A stretch of DNA of 64,000 bases, taken from the NCBI GenBank assembly GCA_905221605.1, contig CAJNDS010002837.1, positions 21,001 through 85,000 of the forward strand, read 5' to 3'. Shown here piece by piece: positions 47,886 to 60,200 of the stretch. The stretch comes from Symbiodinium natans. Taxonomy: Eukaryota; Sar; Dinophyceae; Suessiales; Symbiodiniaceae. How positions within the stretch are numbered: the first letter of the stretch is position 1; each line of letters begins with the position of its first letter. Position numbers and translations under genes: made by a program. A model generated the notes under the pieces. The model saw only the letters and a list, made by a program, of their open reading frames with translations, did no database searches and had not been told where the DNA came from.

Positions 47886-49770
47886 GCCAACTTGATCGTC
47901 AAGTGCGCGTGCATAGCCTTCACGCCCGTGAAGTCTGCCACTGTTTAGCTGGTCAAGGATGACATCCAGCTTCCCCTCTATCCTGTCGTCCAGCCTCGCG
48001 CTGTGCTCACACCAGTTCCAGCATGCTAGAGCTTTCACCATGAACATCTCATGATAGCAAATGACAAACGGCAAAGCGATGTTTAACTTTGTGTGGAAAT
48101 AGGCAGCTGCAGTAAGCCAAAAGCCGTAAAACACGAACATGTAAAAAACCGAAGCCGGTAGGTATTGCTTTTCGCTCACGGCCAAGTCACCACCGCACAC
48201 CTTGTAGGACTCCCTGCGTCGGCTCCATACCTTCCGTTTCCGGACCCTCTCGAAGCAAGTCCCTCTCAAGAGCACATCAGCCTTGGCCTGGTAGGGTCTG
48301 GTAGGGCCAAAGCTGCTCAGGACTGCTGCTCAGTCCGATGGTCACGCAACACTGGAACTCAGGTGAGCTGCCGTGCATGTCCTTGCGCAGTGAGGCCACT
48401 TCCGCAACAAGGTTCTCGACCTGCTCATGTGGACACTGTAGCAGGATGGCGGCTACAGTATGCTACAATTCCGTTGGCGAACGACAGCGCGTTTGCGGTA
48501 TGTTGGAACAGCTAGCCATAGCCCTTCACAGGCTGTTGAGTTGAATAGCAACTGGCGAAGTTGTCCAAAGGGCACCTTGTCATCCATGATGCTGAGAATG
48601 TCGTGCACTCCCTGCAAGATTCTGCTCCCAAGCATCTGGGAAAAGCCCTGCCTTAGAGGTGAGAGGTGCTCTGTTTCTCTGTGCAAGGCGGAGCTGCTCT
48701 TCGCACTTCGTTAACAAAAGCCAACCAGTTCGTAAACCAGTCACTGCCGCGCAGGTGGAGTTGCAACACGGACTATCTAGCCGACGGCTGCCAACCAAGT
48801 TGTCCTTCCCGAAAGCACGCGTGACCTAGACGGGCCAAGGTGCGACATCTCTTCCGGTGGACCTGATGCTGGAGCCATATGTTATAAAACACGCCAACGA
48901 ATTCCTCACAGAATCTCACAGATATCGCACGCAAGAGAAGTTTGAACATATCTGAAATGGCCCAATGGCTGTCGGTCTGAGCCGCCAAAAAAAGAATCAT
49001 TATTGCAGCCCAGACACTACTTGCGGGCACCGCCACAGGTGCAGCGGTCTCTCGCTTCTCTTTGGTTTCTTCGTTTCGCTGCTTTTGGCGTCTCGCCTCG
49101 CACGGTTAATTAACACAAGGCGGTTGCAGGCAAGACGTCAAGACCTGCATCATATATATATATACACATAACATATGTATGTACAGGTTTTGTATATGCC
49201 TGGAATGTGGACCTGTGTTTTACGTTAAACAGTTTTCAAGGCTTCGTTTCGATGAAGTTTCATACTGGCTGATGCTCACAAACACAAGCAAGCAAGCTTC
49301 CAGGGCCTCGAGGACCTTCCGCGCGTTCTCCGCTTTGTCGCCCGTTTTTTCGGAGGCTGCGGAGCATGCGATGTGAATGACAGACAAGTTGGGGCATACA
49401 CTGGCCCTCTTCAACAACCGAGCATGCAGCATACTGTACTTTAGCCCGCTTGGAGCCATAACAAAGGACTTAAGCGCTCGGGAAGCTTCCATTGGTGCAG
49501 GGGGGATGGGATTTGGGGGCCTGCCTGATTAATCCGTTTTGCAGGTTGTTCGGAAACCCAAACAAGCCAAGAATCGGGTGGCAGACTTTCGCACGTCCAA
49601 ACCTGGAAGATGATTGTCATGGAGGGCTTCTTCTTGAGTTCTTGAGTCTTTTCCATCAACCAACTTCTGTTCAAACCAGCTGACATTTCAAGGAGTTTGT
49701 AGATGGAAAGCAAAGTTTGCTGCCTAACAGCCTTAAAGTCCTCAGCCTTCCTATATAACAATGCATGACC
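47886..49770 (-). CDS. Unassigned multi-pass membrane protein, multi-exon
   Basis: Gene order: about 49760-49441 (KAEDFKAVRQQTLLSIYKLL); 49400-49220 (EKTGDKAENARKVLEALEAC); 49020-48775 with a hydrophobic segment VWAAIMILFLAAQT and an amphipathic one (MFKLLLRAISVRFCEEFVGV); 48680-48540 (QGFSQMLGSRILQGVHDILS); about 48440-48350, coiled-coil-like (EQVENLVAEVASLRKDMHGS); 48180-47886 with two hydrophobic segments (PASVFYMFVFYGFWLTAAAY and LNIALPFVICYHEMFMVKAL), then RLDDRIEGKLDVILDQLNSG and a stop. Seen: at least three membrane-type segments and intervening helices. Inferred: one gene, from strand and spacing. Could be a channel or transporter, but I see no diagnostic motif. Confidence 0.5.
49150..49170. 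repeat. (AT)n microsatellite
   Basis: Short TATATA run between exons of the membrane-protein gene. A similar AT/CA run lies at 61722-61750 and a (CA)n run at 61819-61838. Confidence 0.8.
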
Positions 49771-50232
49771 ACACGTACTGGAGCCGTGCCTGGCGAGAGC
49801 TTGGGCGAGGATGCATCCCTCGCGAGTCCTGCGGCGTTTACAGCATGGTCTGTGCTCCTGCTGAAAGCTCAAAGGGGAAAATCCTGAGCATATTCGAGCC
49901 TGTCGAGTACTCGCCCGAATTATTCTGCATCCCGGGGTGTGGGGCACCTCAGAGTCCAGCACGCAAGACCCGCAATCACCCAAAAACATCCGCAAGCCAC
50001 ATTGTATTTGAAGAGCACTACACACACAAGTCTTTTCAATGCTAGCCTTCGAAGAGATCTCTGAAGCATCTTTGGGGTGGCAGAAGTTTGCAATTCCAAC
50101 TCCGACGGGTTCGGCGTAGGGCTCAACTGTCGCTTCCGGCAGTTTACAAGGCAAAAGGCCTTGGGGGAGCGGGCTGCTCTTGGGCCAAGGGTGCAAGAGT
50201 ACCCCCGGGCCTTACTCCGAAATAACTCCGAT

Positions 50233-50477
50233 ACGTGTGTATGTGTCTGTGGTCTGTGTCTGTGTCTGTGTCTGCGTATGCGTATGCGTGTGTGCGTGTG
50301 CATGTGTATGTGTATGTGTATGTGTACGTGTATGTGTATGTGTGTGTGCGCGTGTGCGCGTGCGCGCGTGCGCGTGTGCGCGCGTGTGCGCGTGTGCGCG
50401 TGTGCGTGTGTGCGTGTGCGTGTGTGCGTGTGTGCGTGTGTGCGTGTGTGCGTGTGTGGGTGTGTGTGTGTGTGTGC
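50233..50477. repeat. (TG)n / TGCG / TGTATG mosaic microsatellite
   Basis: Alternating purine-pyrimidine sequence of about 245 bases: TGTGTC units, then TGCGTATG, TGTATG hexamers, GTGCGCG, then (GTGTGC)n. All six frames are open, as expected for such a repeat. Long alternating tracts of this kind can adopt Z-DNA. The following 50,480-52,100 contains no recognised gene; a plus-strand frame at 51220-51636 has no domain. Confidence 0.95.
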
Positions 50478-52102
50478 ATGGAGACGACAACAAACCATGA
50501 ATTGGTGTATTGCTCGGAACTTTGATTATCTCGGAAACTTCACTATATTTCATCCCCTGGTCTGCGTGTGATGACCCTAGCATTGAGAACGCTGTGCCTA
50601 AGAGTGCCCCTGTCGCTGTCCTTCTGAGAAGAATTGAAAAGCTAATCTGTCAGCTCCAACATTTGTGAGCGGGAGCTACTTCGTCTGGCACATGTCCAGA
50701 GTACATGTATCGTTGGACCGGGAAGAAAGTTGCGAACAAGCCCAGGCCACTCCAACAAGGGCCGTCGGGTCATCTGATGTTCCAGCGTCATGTAGGAGAT
50801 GAGGCTCATCACAGATTGATCGAGCATGTGTGCAGTACATTTATACGTACACGATAAAGAAAAGCCTTGTGAGCTTCAAAAGTCAACGACCCCTACCCAT
50901 GCTCAAGACTCAGTGCAGCACAGCTCTCGTGCTGGATGGCCGATGGCAGAGGTGACGAGCCGTATTCAATGAGGTATGAGGAGATCTTTACACGAGGTGT
51001 GTTGGGATTACTCTATCTCCCGGGTCTCCAACGCAGTGGAGTTTGCATGTGATGGCTTCTAGTTCACTGACGGCTAGACTTTGGCTAGATGAAGCAAGCA
51101 AAGCCCCCCGAGCTTTGTGACTGAAGGCTGCTAGTCGGCTGGGTTGTGGGGACTGCGGGGCGAGGGGGGCTCCTGCGCTTGAGCCCCTCAGCCAACATGC
51201 AGCGAGAAGGACGTCTCAAGTGAACCCTCTGGCTCTAAGATGTTCCACAACATGCCAATGGCCGGAACGAATGCTCGTCGGAATCTCAGAACTTTGGAAC
51301 GTTCCCTGCCATGAACTCAAGCTTAAACATCTTGTTGACCATCACAACACATGCTCTTCAACGTCTTGCGCTGATTCAAAGATTCAAAGATCACTCACCA
51401 CGCCCCTTGAGAGCCTCATGTCACAACGAGCTTCCGACTCACCAGCGACTGTAAGACCAATCCGATCACCTAACGCCACCTCGGTGCAAACTTTAAATCT
51501 CTTCCCGCTGGCATCACTGCTTGGGACTGTTGTCACGCACACCTATGACAATGATACGACATCGTGCCAGCCATCTCAGGGCATTTTGCGGCAAGGGCTG
51601 CCTTCAAGGATCCGAGCATACATGGGCTTGCTCTAAGGCAAACTTGTCGCTGCATTTTTTGGTAGTGCTGAGGCCCGTGCGGCAAATTTTTGGATACGAT
51701 GATTGCCTTCATGTGAGAGATGCCCATGCGACAAAGAAAATTGACTCATGGTGCAAGTCCATGGCAGCCACGGCGTTTTCCACCCCTTCCCGCCACATCT
51801 TTACAATCAACACGCAAAATTAATCCAATTAACTTGGAGCCGCCGGCAGACTCCTGTGTCGGGTGGGGCTCTGCGCCCCTGTCCGCTGGGCACGGAGGAA
51901 TGTGCTCATGCCAACGCATTTTGGCGTCCCTTTAGCAAACATCACCCGAACATGAAGAAGCGGCATGATGGTGGGGAACCCTGACTGTGTTCCAGAGCGC
52001 ATCAGCGCACGCTGCGCTCGCTCAGCAACTGTGGTAGGAGCCCACTCCCTCTTGCAAGTACATTCGCTGAAGTGAAACATCCAGCCAGAGGCCGTGCAAA
52101 CT

Positions 52103-55068
52103 TTAAAATCTGCGGCCGGCAATTCGGCCTCCATGAGTTTGCATATGAGCCGATGGGTCTGAATAACCTGGGACCGAGTGGTAGTTGGGATCCTGGAACT
52201 GCTGCATGTTGGGCATGTGCCAGGTCTGTGGCATTTGCGGCATATGGATATTCTGCAAGAAGCCGGCCTGTTCTACTGGCTGACTGCTGGCCGGATCCCA
52301 TGCCGTTTTTACATTCTTCTCTCTGGCACGCCGCTTCTTGCGATCTTCCAGTCCCATCCAAATAGCCGTAACGACCACGCAAAAGACGAGCACCACAAGA
52401 ATAAAGATCAAGTAGCTAACCCACCAGGGCCAACCCCCTTGCGTCGGGGTCTCCCTCGGGGGCTGCATACCCGGAACCACTAATTTGACTTCGTTTCCTA
52501 CCGGCATGGCTGTTGGCAGGGGCGACATGTCCCCCACGCAGTTGTGCTGGAGCATCTCGCCTGCCACGATGTCGGCCGCAGCTTCACTTTCCAGTCGCAC
52601 TGATCGGAAAGGGCCCGAAGTTGTTAAAGGGTAACCCACGGCACCTTCTGACGGAATCTCGAGGTAGCAACCGTAGGTTTTGGAATACTGCCAGTATTGG
52701 CACAAAAGAAACGATCGGCACTCGAACTTGCAATGCGTGGCGCCCTCCTCCCAGGTCTTGAAGACTGTGCCTCCAAAGCTATTGTGCAGCCCGATCACCT
52801 GAACGCCGGTCGTCTGCATGAGGACTCGGTATGTGCCGTGCTGGAGCCTCTGCGCACGCACCGGTGTGGGGCCTTTTCCACTGTAGCAGTTCGTCCCCAG
52901 CATGCCGTTCCAGCATGTCGGTGAACCGTTCGGATTTGACGTGGTCTCAATCGACCAGACTGAGCAAAGCGGGGACCTTAGGGCTCGAAGCTTATGCGAT
53001 GTCCAGGTCAAGCCTCATTGAGCAACGTTCATGGAGAACTCCTAGCGCTGAGAAGCGAAGCGCTGCCGCAACAACATTATCAACACTCAACGAAATCTAA
53101 ACTACTCAAACCCACAGAACTGCCGGCATGCCGCATCATACAGCGCAGCTGGCACGTCTCCTCGCCCTTGCCGGGTGGAATGTGAAAATATGTCAGGCGT
53201 GAGTGACTGTCGTGCTGCAAATGCCGCATCGTGTCATGCCAGACTCTGCCACATCGGATGACAACAAATCATGAACGCTTCTTGTTGCTATCACTCCTGC
53301 CAAGGGTGAGAGGTCAAAAAAGGATCTAAAGAAAACTAGCTGGAGCCAAGACAGGCCCAAACAACTTTTATAAGTATCATTCCAACCCTTTCCATGAAGT
53401 ACCAAGAAAACGTGTCCCCTCCCGGTCACGGGACATGTGGACCAGCACCACCCGATCCAATTAGGTGCAATAGACCTTTGCTGTGTCGCGAGAGGCGCAC
53501 TCGAGGCCTTTTCATGCGCAAAAAATGCTCGTATCAGGCGTTTGGAAGGCTACGTACGGTATTTGCCTCAACTCCTCTCGACGGCATGATGTTCTTAAAG
53601 GTGAGCTTGCCCCGCCGAGAGGGCTAAAGCAAACTTGCCCGACTTAAGGCCGGGGGGGGGGGGACGAGGGGAAGCCCCTCATTTGCAAAACAAAGAAGAT
53701 ACATATAAGTAAAAAATTGTTTATCCTGAAAAGCTGTTTTGCAACCGCTAGGAATGCCTGTCGCCTGCTGCTCTGGACTGAGCAGCAATCTGCAGCACAG
53801 CAACCCTCCCAACTAGCAGCTCTTCAGCTGGGCATGTCTTTAGAACTGCTCCAACCTTCTGCCATGAACACTGAATCGCTCTGAATGCACGTGCCTTCAA
53901 GTCGGTGACTTTGACCATGCCCTCACAAAGTCCGGGCCATCCATCCTCCAAGGCCCAATGTGTGGGATGTGTGGGATGTGTGGGATGTGGATGGCGCTGT
54001 TGCATGCATCTTGGGCATGAAGGCGCCTTTTGCAAGGGCTTGGGACCTCTACAGGGACTTTTCGAAGTTTTCAGTTCTGGGATGGCCGGAAAAATGTTCA
54101 GAGCTGTTGGCAGGATGAAGAGTAGTTGTGCCCATCTTCTTCGTCGTTGATAGTTTCGTGGCGCTTGGTTTGGGGGCCGTGGCATCGCACCCTTCTGATT
54201 CGGGATCACGACAAGAAGTCAAAGCACGACCGAAAAACGGAAACGATGACCAAGAAACTCCGAACCAGGAGGCGTGAAAGCGTCGGAACTTCGACTCGGC
54301 TCGGCAAGGATCCATGGTCTGCTGCACCCCACTACGCGAGCCCAATCCGTCTCTTGTACTACTACTACTACTACTACTACGACGACGACGACGACGACGA
54401 CCACTACCACTACCACTACCACTACCACTACCACTACCACTACCACGACCACCACCACCACCACCACCCGCAATTAACTGCACTCGTGTACCATTTAAGG
54501 AATGGCAATTGGGACTTATTTCAGGGCGACGACCTGGAAGGGGCCCGCGAAGGTCAAGTTTGGGCGAAACCTGGTGCGTTTTCTGTTTCTCATAACGTCT
54601 TGATGTCGGCAGTGGCAGCCCCCGATGCTCCTGCGTGTCTTCGAGGACGGTGGCTGTTTGGTTACCTCTGCAGTGCTCGGCAACGTGGCAAAGACGAACA
54701 ATTGCTAGACCTGATCCTGCCTAAATCAGGCAAAACCCGACAAGAAATTTATGCAAGGACGTCCCTGCGCAGATTACGTTCCACTCAGAGTGCTGACGTG
54801 TGACTTGTGCTGTCGAGGCGCGACACCGAGTCACCTGACCATCTGATCTCCGTGGCCAGCACTGCAACGTGGTCGGCTGCACACGACCCGGCCACGCTTG
54901 ATTACTTTTTTCCGGGGTCTCACCTGGCACTTCACCCTGCACAACTATGCACACATGATTCCCCAACAATTCTGCCATCGCATCTGCGACCCCAGTCCCA
55001 CTTGCAATGATTTGGATGAGGAACAGTGCCATTGCAACTGGCATCAACGCGCGCTGATATGCGCTCAT
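52103..55068 (-). CDS. Apple/PAN-like single-pass membrane protein, probable type I topology
   Basis: The solid part is one long exon, about 52976-52103: a Cys-containing ectodomain (GATHCKFECRSFLLCQYWQY, then GCYLEIPSEG), a membrane segment (YLIFILVVLVFCVVV) followed by a basic stop-transfer (RKKRRAREK), and a cytoplasmic tail rich in Pro, Met, Gln and His ending at the stop 52103-52105. The C-x(3)-C-x(5)-C spacing followed by an aromatic stretch and GC-L resembles the apple/PAN fold common in dinoflagellate surface proteins. Upstream on the same strand an ATG at 55068-55066 opens a convincing signal peptide (MSAYQRALMPVAMALFLIQI) ending at a CAG/GTGAG donor, and 53930-53748 encodes KVTDLKARAFRAIQCSWQKV. 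Inferred: signal peptide and PAN/TM exon may be one gene; joins not proven. Ligand unknown. Confidence 0.6.
53650..53661 (+). repeat. G12 homopolymer
   Basis: Run of about 12 G between the PAN/TM exon and the upstream exon candidate. A 9-bp tandem (TGTGGGATG, about four copies) lies at 53953-53985. Confidence 0.85.
54354..54472. repeat. Compound trinucleotide/hexanucleotide array
   Basis: On the plus strand: (ACT)n of about eight units, then (ACG)n of about seven, then (CACTAC)n of about seven, then (CAC)n of about six. Switches occur by single-base change while the triplet register is kept. Reads as Tyr, Asp, His-Tyr and His runs, or as poly-Val/poly-Thr in other frames; probably intronic on the minus-strand gene. 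Confidence 0.95.
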
Positions 55069-55603
55069 ACTCTGAGGCAAGCACCTGGAAAGGTAGCATC
55101 CGGCAGCGATGTGCAAGCCGGATCAGGCGAAAGGCACCTGAGCTTTGACTGCAAGCGGGGCTTCTGGAAACACGGCTTGTTTTGCCATCTTCGCGTGATA
55201 CATACACGAACAAATTATATGTGCTTGTAATGTGGTTCAATCGATTCCTCCACCGAGCTTAGACACTCGCGCGGTCCAGCGATCGCACCCTTCGTCGCAT
55301 AGAGAACCTCAGGCTCCGGTTGCGAAAGCTGTGTTTTGAGCATTTTACTTGGTGTAGAATACGTAGGGACATCGCCTTGCTCGCCTTGCCTGCCCTTCGC
55401 AAATACGCCCAAGCAGCTCCACCTGATCCTCCAAGGTAGCCTGGGTTTGCCATAACTGCAAACGCAGACATCATCACGGTTTCAGTTTCGATCGTGACGA
55501 CGACTTTTCGAGCCAGCCAGTATGTGTGGAAAGGTCCGGGGGGGGTGGGGGGCACCCATTCCGGTCGTCGCTGGCACGCTTATGTCAAGTACATGCCAAA
55601 CCT

Positions 55604-55682
55604 CAGCCGAAGTCACAGGCGCCAGTGACAGGATAGTAGCCAAAAGCAGCGCAGCCAACGGTGTTCCGGCACTGAAGCTGAC
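55604..55682 (-). CDS. Apple/PAN-like exon
   Basis: After an AG/GTC acceptor the minus strand encodes CRNTVGCAAFGYYPVTGACD, with the C-x(5)-C-x(2)-F-x-Y-x(5)-C spacing of the central helix and strand of apple/PAN modules. It ends near a possible GC donor before TGA. Same strand as, and upstream of, the 52.1-55.1 kb gene; it could be a separate gene or an earlier module. Upstream sequence at 55960-55800 has a Cys-containing frame (KISAPECCWCMQKE) that may belong to it. Confidence 0.5.
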
Positions 55683-55999
55683 CTTGGGCAAACATGACCA
55701 ACCTTGTGCCGGTACCTTGCAGAGAACTCTTGATCAACTGCCAAACGTTGCAATAGTAGAGGTATGTTCTGCTCAAACCACTGGATGGAAAAACTATCAA
55801 AGGGTTTCTTTCTGCATGCACCAGCAGCATTCAGGAGCAGAGATCTTGGTGAAGGGGTTGCCACTCACATTGGTAAGAGCATTCCTCGGCAACCCAAAAG
55901 CAGAAAGCTCGGGGCTGCTGCATGCTGCAGGACCAAAATACGAAATCAGCATCAGCCTCGTAATCCTCCTCCCAACCCACCCCCTCGCCCTCTCCCTTG

Positions 56000-57270
56000 T
56001 TGTGCAGAGTGGCACCCCGTCTGACCAGGCATATGCGGCTTCCGGAATGAACGGTGCCGGGAGGGTAGCCCCACCCCACCCCCCAAAGAAACCTAAGAGC
56101 GGAGGAACAGATCAATGGAGCAACGGAGCGGGCTCGACTTAGCGTGCGCCCGTGGCGAAGGCAATGATGTTCCCATGCCCATTCCAACGTGGCAGAAAAT
56201 TGCGGGGTTGGGGCTTCGAGAGTTATTCCACTTGCCACTTACGCATTCGGGCTGTAATCAAAGCAATGCTTAGGTAGCGTTGTCTGGAAGAGGCTGCTTC
56301 TGCACGGAAATTGCAACCTGTTGCCTACCTAAACACTAGGTCTGAGGATGCTGGAGCGACGAGCATGACTCCGTACAGAATGCACCGCTGATTGCTGCAC
56401 GCCGGCCCGGCCGAGGCAGGTCGCGCAACGCTAACAACAAGCAAAGAACAGCGTAAGAGCAGACATGGGTCGTAAAAGCAAAGCCATAGTGGTAGCATCC
56501 CAGTGCTTGCGCTGTGGCGGTGGAAAACCTTCGCTGCTGGGAGCTGAATCTCGTGAGCCGGGACATGTCGGAACGTTTCATCTGGGGCCAATCCAGGGGC
56601 AAAACGAGCATCAGAATCTGCAAGACCGCCTCTTGCACCAAACTGGACTAGCATGAAACGAAACTGGCTTCAACTGACTCGACATGACTCAACCATCGGA
56701 ATGCTAGTAGACACCCACTGAACGTGATCCTACTCAAGCACCCTAATAGGGCGGTGCAACGGCTTCAGACTCAAGGCGGGTACAAGTCTTACAGGGGGGG
56801 GGTGCGTCAGCAGAAGGCCTGACTGAGCCGCTGTGCAGAGCTCATGGGACACATCGCTACATGACATATCACCCTGCGCTTCAGGTACGGAGCCGCAGCC
56901 ACACCAGCAGGGCCATCCGTATAAGCGCCTCCATAAGTGATCCTGGGTGGGGACTTGAAGGCGCTGAGCGCTCAAATGTGCTGAGGCTTCAGGAGCCGCA
57001 GTGTTAAAAACTGAACCCGACTGACATACATGCATGCGATGTCAAATGAGTGCCACGTGTGCTATGCGTTTCTCGTTAAATATCAGAATCGAGCTGTTGG
57101 CTTCAGAAAGCAAGAAGCGAAAATTTGGTTCCTCCCGCATTGAGTTTCGGGGCCCCATGACAACGACAAGGGATGTCCTACGAGGGTTATGTCGCCCAAA
57201 TTTTCTAGGCCCTCCAGTGCCTTATGCAGTCTGGAGTTTGCTGCCGAAGCGGCTATCTCCCGCTACAAAC
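56000..57270. other. No assigned gene
   Basis: Open frames on both strands show no recognisable domain or repeat. Confidence 0.4.
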
Positions 57271-57275
57271 CGATA

Positions 57276-60200
57276 CTAACTCCTACATGGAAACACAAAT
57301 CTCCCCAAGGCGCTCCGCATGATAGCAGGCCGCCCCACAGCACGGATGCTAAACTCTGCGCGCAAACGCCGTAGCTCTGAGCAACAAGGTTCCGCTAAGA
57401 CTTGCACGCAAACATGCTGCTGCACTAGCGTGTGGCCCCTAAACCACTGCTGCAGAATGCTTGATTTCCACTTCCCGCCTGTGTCAGCCACAAACAGGAA
57501 CCCGTCACCTGGAGCCAAAAGCTGGTCAAACTACCAAAGCGCTATGGGATGCTATTGGAATGCCGAATTGAAGTCGTATTCACCATTAGGCAGGGGTACA
57601 GGATGCGTGTGGTCTTCAACCATCTTATGGAGGCTGAATACTCTGGGTCAAACTGAAAACAATGTATTTTACTGGCCTGATTGCAAAGGCCACTACCATA
57701 CAAGAGTTCCGGCACCGATTTTGGTGGCCTGTGGTGGAACTCAGCCCTGCTGCCTCGCAAGAGTTCTGAAGGATTCTAAGCATGGCGCTGTCTACAGCAA
57801 CAGCTTGTGGTAGTCGGAGTTGCTCGGGACGGCACCCAGCCTTGAGGTCGGTCTATTAGTCTATGAGTGTCTGAGGCACACAGACACACAACACACTCGT
57901 TTCAAGTCAACAAGCCAAAAGCTTCTGCAAGGACTTGCGGTGCCCAAGAGAGCAAAGTCCACCGAGTTTCAATGCACAGCTGAGCTGGCGCACAATGCCT
58001 GCTGTGCCAGCAACCACCTGGCACTCAGCTGGGGCATTCACGTGGGCTCCCCACACAAGAAGGACCCCGCATCGCCTCGAACAGCTAGTGACTGCCAGTG
58101 GCAAGGGCAAATGCCCCAGTGCTGTCTTCGGGGGCGCGCAGTGGGCCCGGAGACACCTCCCTCAAAAATATGCCGGCGTAGACCCCAAACAGTGAAGGCC
58201 AGAAGAGCACCGACACTCCCGCGGACAAAAAGTACAAAAGTTCGTGGGGGGCCGAATTCCCTGGGGGTCAAAAAGACGCCAACCACTGGGGGATTCGGCT
58301 TTGCACGCGTGTGGAACTTGGGGTCAAAAAGGCCCGTGGCCAACCACTGGGGCCTGAAGAGGCCACAAGAGGCCTGAACGGAATTCGCGCGAAACCACAG
58401 CGAGAGCATCGAAACCCCGTCCCACCGCGCGCGCCGTTGCGGTCGGCAACCTAAGTGGCCCCCCCAGAAGAGGCCTCAAGAAGCCACGAGAGGCCGGAAT
58501 TCGCGCGAAACCACAGCGGGAGCATCGAAATGCACAATTCGCGCGAAACCACAGCGGGAGCATCGAAACGCAACGGAATTCGCGCGAAACCACTGCGGAG
58601 CGTCGAAACCAAGGCCCCGTCTCACCGCGCGCGCCGTTGCGGTCAGCAACCTAAGTGGCCCCCCCCTGAAGAGGCCTGAAGAGGCTACGAGAGGCCGGAA
58701 TTCGCGCGAAACCACAGGCGGAACATCGAAATGCAACGCAATTCGCGCGAAACCACAGCGGGAGCATCGAAACGCAACGGAATTCGCGCGAAACCACAGC
58801 GGGAGCGTCGAAACCAAGACCCCATCCCACCGCCGCGCGCGCCGTTGCGGTCAGCAACCAATTCCTTTACTCTGAACGTAAGAACCCCATTGTGCAAGCA
58901 CTGTTTGGGGAAAAACCGAGCTGAGGGCCTCGACTGAGGAGTTGCTCCCAGCAATGCCGATCCTCAGTCCATCAATGTGATCTTGTCTTGAATCCGGTCA
59001 AGGTCCAGTCTGCGGATTTTCGATCTCCACCTTTTGCGGTGCATGCCGCAGTCTGCTGCGCACACCCCGCCAAGCGGAAAGGCCCCGTCCATGACAGGAA
59101 CTGCGCAGGGGGACTGGGTGGCATCAGAGGTTGTGTCTCCATCTGAGCAGTGGGCAGGTTGCGGGCAGGCCTGTTTCATCCGGATTTGGAAACTTAATAC
59201 TTGCTCCGGCAAAGCGAGGTGCTCCTGAAAATTTCTGAGGCCAGCCGCGGCAGCTCCCACACGTTTTCTCCGAGGGCAGCACTTCAGCACACGATGGTTT
59301 TCGGTGTCCGCAATGAAGAGTGCGTCACCTCAGTACTGCGCAAACCGCTGATAGCCGCTCAGAGTCAGGAAGCTGCTGTTCCCCAGATTGTTGCGTTCCG
59401 GGAACATCTTCAACTTTAGCATACTTTAGCTGAACTTTAGCTGAACTTCCTAAGTCTTTGAACCCGCCTATGGCCGATGCTGGGCGTCAGGCTCGAAGCG
59501 GCGATTCGCATCGGAGCCTTTGAAGATTTTGCGAAGCCCGCTCTTACCCAGTTGGCTAGTGTGAGGTCACAAGGTGCTGGCAGACGTCGTACGAATAATA
59601 ACGCACCGGCGGCAGGTTGTAGCTATGCAGAATGATGCAGGATAGCAGCGGATGTGAAGTTAGGGGACACTTGAAGCTTGCAAGTGGACGAGTCGAGTCC
59701 CGCACTCTGAGGCGATCTACTGCATAGCCTCAACATGGCTTTTGTAATCGCTTCAGTTCTGAACTACTCGCAACGTCACGGAATCTGCAAACTACTCCTC
59801 TCGGCACAAGGACGTGGACACATCGCACTCGCTTCTCGAACAGCGAACTGTTGCCCGGAGGGCGAAATCATACACTAAATTCAAGTTTGTCTGGCCAGGA
59901 GCCCCTATGGGGCGAGAAGCTTTCTCTCGAACAAAAGTCTAACTGCACTACGGACCACGGCTTACAAGCCGGGACCCTACCGCCCTCGCAGCCCAGACCT
60001 AGAGGCTGCCCGGAAGACAGCACAGAGGAGAAAGGAACTTGGGAAAGCGGCTCGCCATAATAGCCTCTTCCCCATGCTCAGCACCCACGGCAGCCAACTT
60101 AAGGACAAGGCCATCCGACAGAGAATAAACCACTCTCCACCCCTCTTTTCCTATCATCGGAATTCTTCTGGGCCCAGAATCCACGTGGCGCAAGGGGTCA

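Noticed and set aside
50077-50583. Long open frames rich in Cys/Val or His/Thr on both strands
   Set aside because: Direct translations of the TG/TGCG microsatellite; open in all frames.
55482-55691. Signal-peptide-like frame (LAALLLATILSLAP)
   Set aside because: Its first codon is TTG, not ATG, and the overlapping PAN-like frame with an AG/GT acceptor explains the region better.
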